The translations under genes and the position numbers were made by a program. The notes below the pieces were generated by a model that was given only the letters and a program-made list of their open reading frames with translations, was not told the DNA's origin and ran no database searches. Positions 55,831 to 64,000 of a DNA stretch of 64,000 bases are shown piece by piece (positions within the stretch are counted from its first letter, which is position 1; each line of letters opens with the position of its first letter). This DNA comes from Leptasterias polaris (lineage: Eukaryota; Echinodermata; Asteroidea; Forcipulatida; Asteriidae), in contig JAZGTN010000170.1 in assembly GCA_037783415.1 (NCBI GenBank), forward strand, positions 2,399,501 to 2,463,500. Direction: 5' to 3'.

Positions 55831-56406
55831 GGACTACGTTGCTGTTAGTGTTAGACACTTCTCATCAGTATTCATCGGTTTCATTAACAGGTTTATTAAG
55901 ATTTCATCAACAATTGTATTTCGTGTCAAACGTGAAGGCACAACCATATTAACTTTTGCACTGGACTACGTGCGACAAGCAAGAACCGACGGAGTAACGT
56001 TACGATAGAGATCACGTTTATCAAAAAGGTGTATTATCTCGAGACACCGTTGAAGTGTTTTGACTGAGGTCAAGTGTTTATGCCGAGAGTCCCGTACTCA
56101 GGTAGAATTTCTTTCCAAGGGGGTCACTTGATTGGGTTATTTATTCCCACATGAATTCTGATAAGAGTACACATTCGCACCCAAACTAAAGAGATAACAT
56201 ATCAGAACATAATGTTTGCCGAGTTTTGATGACTTCATCGGTGGCTAACGCTCGGTGGTTACTGATCAGACGATCCATGGGTCAAGTGTCGGAAAATTAT
56301 TCATATCTTTGAAAGTACGCTATCGAAACGAGTGTCTAGAGATTTAAAGCAGGTATGTGGACGTGCGCAAAATTGGTTTTTGTTTTGTCAACGTAATACT
56401 GATAGC

Positions 56407-56751
56407 CGCAGCGTAGCCAGGACATTATTTGGTAGGGGGAACAGGGGCATTGCTTTTAAGTGGGGGTGGGGGGGGGGGGGGGGATGGGTTGGCAGGGGAA
56501 TGGGTTTGTCAGTGGCGGGGGTCATGCTTTTAATTTGGAAGGGGGATGCTGCAGGGGGCACCGCCCTCTTATGTTATTAGCATTTTGTGGCCGCGGTGGC
56601 GATTGTTCCCCTCTGTTTGATTATACAAACTCGCATTTTCCTCCTTTTCTTTTTTGTGTGCACTATCACAAATTTGTGTGTGTGTATGGGCGGGGGTCTG
56701 GATTTTTTTTTTTTGGGGGGCGTGCCCCAAGGGCCCCCCCACGCCGCTGAT
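56407..56751. mobile_element. G-tract MITE (family G), copy 5
   Basis: It begins GCAGCGTAGCCAGG and ends CGTGCCCCAAGGGCCCCCCCACGCCGCTG, with internal G18. Non-coding; the Gly-rich frames it creates are artefacts. Confidence 0.75.
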
Positions 56752-56759
56752 ATGTAGTC

Positions 56760-57105
56760 AAAATTATAAAGAAAGATACAATAAGTCACCTGCATGTAAA
56801 AGTTTTAGCTGAACAGTAGTGTCTACTTGTAGAGAAAACAGAAGAAGAAGAAAACCGTCAAGAAGTCGAAGCATTCACGAACGGACGCCACAGAAATTTG
56901 AGTTTTCAGTTTAACCCTCAGAAATCTGTGAACCGATTCATGCTCAGATTCAAATATTTTTGGGTGACAAATTATTCAAACCATATCACTTTGAACGGAA
57001 TCTTTCTCAAAATACTATCAACAGCTGCAGTTCTTCCTACCAGGTAAGTTTTTATGGCCATTGATTTTTGGAGTATTTACCAATCTATGACCCTAGTATA
57101 TACCT
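56760..57105. mobile_element. Diverged family A-like copy
   Basis: GTAAAAGTTTTAGCTGAACA, AACTATCAACAGCTGCAG-type text and CAGGTAAGTTTTTATGGCCA correspond to family A interior and right end; the last bases (TATACCTTTAAT) suggest a family B-like terminus. Confidence 0.55.
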
Positions 57106-57506
57106 TTAATAAAAATATTAACAAAACATTTGCATTTAACATGCATCTTGATGATGGCATATTATTTATTTTGATGGTTTGCATTTGTATTGATCATCCA
57201 AGGAAAAAAATCCATACATGTCCCATGTCAATGATGCTTATTGTGCAAGGCGAATCGAGACCTCCCGACGGAAATTCGCCGTCGAGAATTGCAATCGGGG
57301 AGAAGAGCAATTCAGTTCTTACCAGACACTGTGGTGTATCAGGCATGATATTATTAGGTGCTTGGAAAAAAGTAGGAAAATAATGTTTGAGCACAAGGGC
57401 TGACCTACTTGTTCGTATGGTGTTATGGTTTAATATATTTTCAGGCTATTTAATCACAATTTTTTCTGATTTTTCCAAGGCAAACAACAAATCGGAAATC
57501 AGTCGA

Positions 57507-57722
57507 CTAAAACTTAGACTTGGTTCCAAGTCTGTGATCGTGGTTTTTCGTCGTCCTGATAGCCGAAACAGCGCCCTCTTGTGGATAAACCTCCGCCTTG
57601 AACCTACGATCATTGAGATTGCGAGATCGAGAGCGCGTGATAGCCAATCTGCGGGGGAATTTTGCGTGGCCGATGCAGAGAAATAACCGCAGTCTCAGAC
57701 TTGCAATCAAGTCTAACTTAAA
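57507..57722. mobile_element. MITE with TTAGACTTG..CAAGTCT termini
   Basis: TAAAACTTAGACTTGGTTCC and the complement-type AGACTTGCAATCAAGTCTAACT are inverted repeats, each internally symmetric. The interior is CpG-rich (GCGAGATCGAGAGCGCG). Confidence 0.75.
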
Positions 57723-57812
57723 GTAGGAGGACTATCTATCATGCCTGTGTATTGAGGTATTCCACCTCGCTGCACTCTTAAAACTCCAGGTCGAAATTTA
57801 CCCGGATTCAGG

Positions 57813-57962
57813 GTCCGAGGTAGTCTTGGTGCAAGACGTCCCTGTTCTGTATTTCCACGATCCGCCCCATTACAAATTGCCGCCAATAGAGGGCGCTATC
57901 ATTCCACGAACCCGCTATCACCCACGAACCGCTATCACAGGAACGTCTTGGGAATCTCGTCG
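57813..57962 (+). mobile_element. MITE family H, copy 1
   Basis: GTGCAAGACGTCCCTGTTC.. to ..ACAGGAACGTCTTGGGAATC, with GCCGCCAATAGAGGGCGCTA inside. An inverted copy is at 60851-60974. Confidence 0.85.
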
Positions 57963-58561
57963 AGTATCACGTGATACAATCTCTGTGACCTATATCTGCA
58001 TATTCACATTGAGGTCACAACGGCAATACGCAAGCGCACGAACAAACATTTTAAGCCGCATAACGACCAACCAGACTGGTCACGCTGCTGTAAAATGTAG
58101 CAGACGAAATTGTATTGTCTACTATACTGACACACTGTGTGCTGTTCTCTGTGTAGCAAGGACGGTCGGCCTCTTTCGTGATTTTTTGCAATTATGACGG
58201 CTAGCTAAGTTGCTGGCGAATAATGGCCTCGCGATACTCATCACACCGTACGAAAAAGGGCGGATGGTGTATAGTTTGTAACCGGCAGCTAGTAACTTGT
58301 AAGAGTTACACCACCTTACTAACGAAAGCCAAGAAAAGGGCTTCATCAAAGATTTAAGTGAGATTGTCGGCGAGGACCGGTGATCGAACGAGTCACTGTT
58401 TCACAATATTGGTACTGTCTGCCTCAAATAATCAAAATTCACATTTCCCTTAAGTACACACTCAATGTTGGAGTATGATGGAGTATGATGGGTTGATGAA
58501 GCTGTCAAGTAGAAATGCATTAAATTAGGGGTTCGTATGGTGTTCCATATGTGCCACTCCT

Positions 58562-58729
58562 TTCCGACGCCTTTTCAATTTTGTCCGTCGCCTTTTCAAT
58601 TTTGTCCGTCGCCTTTTCAATTTTGTCCCTCGCCTTTTCAATTTTGTCTGTCGCCTTTTCAATTTTGTCCCTCGCCTTTTCAATTTTTTCCTTCGCCTTT
58701 TCAATTTTTTCCTTCGCCTTTTCAATTTT
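58562..58729 (-). repeat. 21-bp minisatellite coding perfect heptads
   Basis: Eight 21-bp units (CGCCTTTTCAATTTTGTCCG core) lie in a row. Read on the minus strand each gives a seven-residue unit KIEKA(T/R/K/S)(D/E), inside an 87-residue open frame at 58520-58783. Differences between units fall almost only in the sixth and seventh positions and keep the acidic seventh residue. The plus strand is also open in two frames. Whether it is translated is unknown. Confidence 0.9.
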
Positions 58730-58862
58730 TCCATCGTGGGTCCACGTGACTACCAGGTGACTATCCATCAAAGTACTCGGCATTATCCTGATTTATTCCA
58801 GTTGATTCCAGTACATTGCCTCCCTCCTTCCACATCCTTGCCTCCCTCCTTCCACATTTAAA

Positions 58863-59324
58863 TTGCTTAGTTGTGCCATGGTCTTGCCTTTGTTCGATTA
58901 TTGTAGCGTTGTGTGGTCCAGTTGTTCAAACGGTAATTCTGATAGGCTTGTTAAGTTACACAATCGCCTTGCCAGACTGATCCTCAGTGCTGATTATAGG
59001 ACTTCTATTGCCGAACTTCATGAGGCCCTGTCATGGACTGCTCTCCCTTTACGCTGGCACTATAATAGAATGTGTGAAGTCTACAAATGTGTTAACAAAT
59101 TAAACCCGAAATATCTTAACTCTCGCTTTGAAATACCAAGTCACCCAATTGGCACCCGGTCACTGTCCAACGGCTCATTATACATGTCATTTATTCCTAA
59201 GACTAATGCAGGTAAACGCACCTTCCAATATCTAGGGACCTTGGGTTGGAACAAGTTGAGAAACACACAGAGACAGTATGAGTCACTTTCTAAATTTAAA
59301 AGATCTCTGTTAGCTGAATCTTAA
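58863..59324 (+). pseudogene. LINE ORF2 C-terminus, 5'-truncated (CR1/Jockey-like)
   Basis: A 153-residue open frame, reading PLFDYCSVVWSSCSNGNSDR.. LVKLHNRLARLILSADYR.. LPLRWHYNRMCEVYKC. 'P-x-x-D-Y-x-x-x-V-W ... L-x-x-x-x-N-R-x-A-R-L-I' is the well-known end of the reverse transcriptase ORF of CR1/L2/Jockey-type non-LTR elements. The catalytic domain is missing, as usual for 5' truncation. It is intact to its stop at 59322-59324 and so fairly young. Confidence 0.92.
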
Positions 59325-59763
59325 TCATGTTGCCCTTTTAATTTACTTTTTTATTTTTTTTGAGTTAATCTTGTATTCTATTCATTGTTTTATATCGTTT
59401 TGGTTTACTCATCATTCCAATTTGACTTTTATGCTTTGTGTCTTGTTTTAAACTAGTGCGTTTTTGAATCCCGCTTTGTTTTTGCTACTTTCTGTTTTAT
59501 GCTGTTTTAAAAACATTGTTGCATTCTATTTATTTTTCTTATGTCGTAATGGCTTTATCATCATTCCAAAATGTCCTATTTTTATGCATTACACACTATA
59601 GCGCGTTAATCTCGCTATTTTCTTTGCTTCGTTCTTATTTTTAATTATATAAACTTTACTTTTTTACTTAATCATTTATCATTTTTATTGAAATATAGGG
59701 CCCTTAATGAAAGCAGTTTTGTAACTGATGAGGCTACCCTATTTAAATAAAACAGCAATAAAT
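59325..59763 (+). mobile_element. 3' UTR of the truncated LINE
   Basis: T-rich sequence following the LINE stop and ending GATGAGGCTACCCTATTTAA..AATAAATAAG. The AATAAATAA tail is a typical LINE 3' end. Confidence 0.7.
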
Positions 59764-60329
59764 AAGTGCATTCGTTGATTATGATGGATTCAGTAGGAGG
59801 CCTACAGTTGCAATTGATTGATTTTGGCGGATTTGTATGGTTTCTAGCAAAAACACCTAGGGAGTTGGGTCTAATTAGAGGAGAAACTTTAAAAAATATA
59901 TATATATACTGGTGGATATTTGAAGAAAAAACCCCTGTCCTATCAGTGTGAATGTTTATTACAATGCTTTACATTAATTATCATATTTAGTTGAAATGTT
60001 CACTGATGAAATATTTATGCTTACAAATGTATAAATGTGGGCATTATACTTACAATAAAAAGGACCATTTAAAATTGTTCAGCTAAAATAACAAATATAA
60101 TGTAACAGTAACAGAACAGTTTTCTACCATAAACTGTTAACTTTATGACCAAGTACTGGTTGTATTTTTGTTTTCAAAGGAAAAGATGTAGATTCAGCAT
60201 GATAGTCTAGGCTGTGTTGGATAATGCGAGACAACTATACACTGTACATACTTCCTTGCCTTAAAAGCACAAATGTGAGGTTCATCCTCCAAATTGTAAT
60301 AATGCGTACACAACAGTAACATTAAATCA

Positions 60330-60480
60330 CCAGGGGCTGATTTTACAAAAAGTTCAGATTGATCTTAACTGTGTATTATTAATCTTAATTGATAAGCAAT
60401 GTGTGATGTCACAATACAAATCACTATGGCAAATAACTTCAGATAAATCTTAGTAAGTCCTTTGTGAAATCGACCCCAGG
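60330..60480. mobile_element. MITE (CAGGGGCTGATTTTACAAA)
   Basis: CAGGGGCTGATTTTACAAAA and TTTGTGAAATCGACCCCAGG are inverted termini, 150 bp in all. A hairpin AACATTATTTGAAT..AATTCAAATAATGTT follows at 60488-60526. Confidence 0.8.
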
Positions 60481-60850
60481 CCTTATAACATTATTTGAAT
60501 ACATACATTAATTCAAATAATGTTATTACTATACTATAACTTCTATTACATTAACTGTCAACTTTTACGGCACGCTCCGTCATTACGCAAACGACAGCAA
60601 AATACTAGTTTAAATAGTTCTATGGGTTACTACTACGTACACACGCGGGTGTCGGTCGACGGCGACAAGTTCCATTCATATTCCCCACACACGATTCCAT
60701 GTGCAGCCTAGCCACAGTACAATAATAGAGATCAGTGGTTCACAAACGCGGCAGTTCAGGTACTAGACTCATCACGTGATTTTTTTCTTGCAAAGAATTA
60801 TGCAAATTTCTACGTCACAGCGGAATGTCCCTGGAATTTTCAAGGCAGTT

Positions 60851-60974
60851 TGACGAGATTCCCAAGACGTTCCTGTGATAGCGGTTCGTGGAATGATAGC
60901 GCCCTCTATTGGCGGCAATTTGTAATGGGAAATACATAACAGGGACGTCTTGCACCAAGACTAGGTCCGAGGTG
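60851..60974 (-). mobile_element. MITE family H, copy 2 (inverted)
   Basis: Reverse complement of 57813-57962: GATTCCCAAGACGTTCCTGT at the left, GACGTCTTGCACCAAGACTA at the right. It is slightly shorter, lacking a duplicated CGCTATCACCCACGAAC stretch. Confidence 0.88.
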
Positions 60975-61740
60975 GCCTAACTTATTTAAGGGTCAGGTAG
61001 GTGGACCTGGAAAGTGGTTAGAAAACGGTATTTTAACTCGGATTCTGCGTAATTTTGACCCTTTTCTGTGTCACTTTGACACTGATCCCGAGTCATACTG
61101 ACCCAGAAAATTGGTCAGGCCCTAGCCGGATCCGGCTGAGAATGGACCGGGGCGTTTTTAGAGTGAACTTTCAGTGACCATCTCGCCCTATCTTCTTTTT
61201 TGCCAACATCACCACTTCGATGTGAAGATTTTCCGTAGGAAAATACCGATTGAAATTTGTCATTGTTTGTGTCATTCAATAGCTGCCAATTTTTGCACCT
61301 TGCAATCAGGACGTTTTTGTACAACAATCAGGGAAATATAAATCAAAATTAGATTCAAAACAACAGGAATAAAGTTTCCATAATCAGGGAGATTTTGAAA
61401 TTTGTTCATTAGAACATGAACAGATTGCAGGAACAGGGAGAGTTGGCAGCTCTGCATTCTTGTCAGTTTGCAGGCTGCGTAAATTTTGCTTCAATCATCA
61501 ATTTGAATTCCTGTACGTCTTCGCTCTGTACATCAGCCATGGGAAACACTCGTCTAGGGTAACAAGTCAAAGCATTTGATTTAGTGTTAATTTAGAATAA
61601 TTGACGGGCCAGTCTCAGACGAATCTAAAAGTTTTGGGGGTTTCTAGGACCTTCATGTCTCCGTCTAGGGAGAAACTCATGGAAAGTATGATACACAAAA
61701 CAGGCGCGTGTACGAGTCCGTAGTGCATGTACATCTGTAT
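60975..61740. other. Intergenic, GGGTC-type repeat scrap
   Basis: Text at 61011-61140 (AACTCGGATTCTGCG, TGACCCAGAAAATTGGTCAGG) resembles the degenerate repeat near 16299-16490. No gene was seen. Confidence 0.45.
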
Positions 61741-61741
61741 C

Positions 61742-62372
61742 TTTAAAGAGGAAGGGAAATGACCAATTCAATTTGTGATGTACTCATTTTCCAATAGATA
61801 GAGTCCTCATGTGAGGATGGGGAAAAGGTTACAAGTCTCTAACCTCACGTTGAAATGGGGGTAAATTGCCACTGTATAGACCATGTTACATTTGTTTACA
61901 GAGTGGTGACCTTGTACATTCTAAAGCATTTCCTGCCGGGCAAGATACTACACAGGCTATATGGGAAAATTTACATTGTGTCATAATTTTCACATAAATT
62001 CAAAATTTACAAAGCAACAGCTGTACAGCTTTTAAGATGTCCCCCCTTTCTTAATATCAAAAGTTGAGAAAAATCAGACTATGCAATCTCCATAAAACAT
62101 AAGATTTGTTGTTTTCTTCCATTGATCTGTGTACAAATGTGCCTGCAGGAAGTCCAGGCTCTGTGGCTCTTTTGTAAACATGTGATGTCACGGGTCACAT
62201 CGTCTATTCAATATCCTTCTTATGCAAAATTTGGTCCTCATCCAAAACATCATTCTGAGAAAAATGGGTTAGATACATGTACTTTTTTCCCTCACTCACA
62301 TGAGGACTTTATCAGTTGGAATACCGAGTATTTATCTTGAAATTGAGTTGGTCATTTCCCTTCCTCTTTAAA
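61742..62372. mobile_element. MITE (TTTAAAGAGGAAGGG) interrupted by family E
   Basis: TTTAAAGAGGAAGGGAAATG at 61742 and CATTTCCCTTCCTCTTTAAA at 62353-62372 are perfect inverted termini; inner CCTCATGTGAGG and CTCACATGAGGAC also pair. The family E copy at 61875-62208 splits it, so the host element was about 300 bp. Confidence 0.88.
61875..62208. mobile_element. MITE family E nested in another MITE
   Basis: TATAGACCATGTTACATTTG to GTCACATCGTCTATT. It has full-length similarity to 47599-47908. Its insertion postdates the element that surrounds it. Confidence 0.88.
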
Positions 62373-62736
62373 AACAAATAACTTCTAACAGACTTCCAGA
62401 AGACCCCAAAATAGACCCCTTTCCACGAATTTTGTTAATGACACATCGCGCGTGCGCACTAACAATACTGACAGACAAAAATAGAAAAAGGGGGGGAACA
62501 CCGCGCCTGTTTGTATTGAGCTGATGGTGGCGTGACGCATACGTTGATCTGTCAGCCTGGTGCACAGCTGTATGGCACAACAATATGCATGCGTTAATCT
62601 AATTGCAATATTTCATAGAAAGTGCTAATGGTACCCAGTTTCATGTACTGCCTATTCAGCAAAATTTAAACCAAAATGACCAAACGAAAATAAGAGAGAT
62701 GGGAGTTGTGAATCTGAGAAAGGCTTCAGGTATCTT

Positions 62737-63082
62737 AAAGGTATTATACAGGATTGGCAGAGCTGACAAAATAATCACAGACAGTGTTCATGTTTTGTGT
62801 AATCAACCACATACATGAAATAACAAACCTGTGAAAATTTGAGCTCAATTGGTCATCGGGGTCACGAGAAAATAGTGAAAAGAGACCTTATGTGTTTTCT
62901 GTTTTTCAAACATCGAGTTTATTATCGCGCGCGATAAAAACTTGTTTTACTCATTTCTCAGAAACGATAGCATTTTAGGCAGAAATATTTTAAGGAACCC
63001 TTTCTACCATTACTTACTTTAAATCATGTGAATCCGTGAACATTTGTGTTTTTCGATCTTACCATAGTGTACAGGGCCTTTA
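62737..63082. mobile_element. Chimeric family B/A MITE
   Basis: It starts with the family B terminus AAAGGTATTATACAGGATTGG and continues with CATGAAATAACAAACCTGTGAA and GAGCTCAATTGGTCATCGG, as in families A and B. It ends GTGTACAGGGCCTTTAAC, closer to family A. A CGCGCGCG palindrome at 62926-62936 marks the middle. Confidence 0.75.
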
Positions 63083-64000
63083 ACTTATAGTGTGTATTAC
63101 CACAAGAAAATGCTCTTTTCATATACACCAATCAAAGAAAAGTATTTTTTTGGTACGTTCCATTTCACTATCCTATCTGTGGGAGACAAGTGTGTTCCCA
63201 CAATATAAAAAATATGAATTTGACACCTCACATATGTACACAGTCAGTATTATAATGTAATCAATTTCAAAATGTTTTTTTTTTATTTCCACATATTGTG
63301 TATTTCTACATCAAAGTCGTTGAATAACACAGGGAAACCATGTACACACAAACAAAAATCTGTAAAAAAAAATAGTGGGGAGTGTGGATGCTGACAACTG
63401 TCCGTTCAAGCAGGCCCTGTGTGCTTCAGCTTTTTGCAAAGTAGCCCACCGGGTTAACAAACTGTGCATTTTACTTGCACTCGGAAAGTTTTAGTAGCCC
63501 AGATTTTAAACATGTTTTGTCACAAATGTATCTTTATGATGAATAAATGGTAGCGATCACAACCTGTTTAATGGTCAAATGCAGTAACATTCACACACTC
63601 AAAAATAAATGTACACATTAAAAACAAAAAGTAGTATTCACATCTGAAATGGTAGAAATCTGAGAATGATAAACAACTAGGTTGCATAGTTTTTAGTAGC
63701 CCACAAGGCAGTTTGCAAAGTGGAGTGTTAACCAGCCCAAAGCAGTTTTTACTAAACAATTATACGCCGGGCTAGTGTTAAGAGTGAACCCTGCTGGGAA
63801 GGTCTATGCAACTTTCTGTCAGTGTTAACAATAATACTTTTACAGCTCAAATGTACAGGTGACTGTTTTAATCTAACAAACTCACAGCTAGTGTGAGTAT
63901 TTCGTCGGCGTTTTCACGAAGTGGCGAATCCGTGGAAACATTTTTTTTACACCATTTTGGTTTTTTTGCCTTTTTTAATTGTATTTGGTGTCCTTAACAA
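63083..64000. other. Right edge, nothing recognised
   Basis: AT-rich. The phrase AGTAGCCCA recurs near 63441, 63493 and 63696. No exon or complete repeat was identified. Confidence 0.4.

Noticed and set aside
56332..56795. Gly-rich and Pro/Lys-rich frames
   Set aside because: Produced by the G and C runs of a family G MITE.
58537..58760. Plus-strand frames with PSPFQFC or FAFSIFS repeats
   Set aside because: Other-frame readings of the 21-bp minisatellite; the minus-strand heptad reading is the only structurally sensible one and even that is unproven.

Overview
The window is animal nuclear DNA. It is AT-rich, its genes are split by introns with GT..AG borders, and most of the sequence is non-coding and packed with short inverted-repeat transposons (MITEs), tRNA-derived SINEs and truncated LINE ends. 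Several MITE families, for example those with termini like TTAAAGGCACTGGACACG and TTAAAGGTATTATACAGG, look like ones I associate with sea star genomes. My best guess is therefore an echinoderm, probably an asteroid. That placement is recollection plus inference; no search was run.

Two protein-coding genes can be assembled by hand with consistent splice phases. (1) On the minus strand, ten coding exons from 28797 down to 9941 give a 455-residue single-pass membrane protein: signal peptide, short Thr/Glu-rich stalk, SEA domain with a G-S-I-I-V autocleavage motif, cysteine-rich segment and EGF domain, transmembrane helix, and a roughly 160-residue acidic cytoplasmic tail. This is the layout of a small membrane-tethered mucin-like or SEA-EGF receptor-like protein. 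(2) On the plus strand, four coding exons from 45388 to 51882 give a 95-residue protein of the NMES1/C15orf48 (COXFA4L3) and NDUFA4 family: a small mitochondrial inner-membrane protein tied to cytochrome c oxidase. Its first coding exon starts just after a splice acceptor, so an upstream 5' UTR exon is expected. Candidates are a TATA promoter at 38893 and a donor-ended segment near 33000-33158.

Layout: 1-9300 is intergenic, with a 19-bp minisatellite, a possible CRE/YY1-type promoter near 3000 and many MITEs. 9300-9940 is the 3' flank of the SEA gene. 9941-28797 is the SEA gene, whose 10.8-kb first intron is full of transposons. 28800-33000 is its upstream flank. 33000-38700 holds hammerhead-like and SINE sequence. 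38800-53640 is the NMES1-like gene with possible UTRs. 53800-64000 is repeats: SINEs, G-tract MITEs, a 21-bp heptad-coding minisatellite, a LINE 3' end and nested MITEs.

The two genes sit on opposite strands, 5' end to 5' end, and nothing in the sequence shows that they act together. The less ordinary items are a tandem array of about 175-bp units carrying degenerate hammerhead-ribozyme motifs (46216-46970), the 21-bp repeat that reads as perfect coiled-coil heptads (58562-58729), and MITE families whose termini carry AAGATGGCGG and TGACGTCA promoter-like motifs. No rRNA, intact tRNA gene or CRISPR array was seen.
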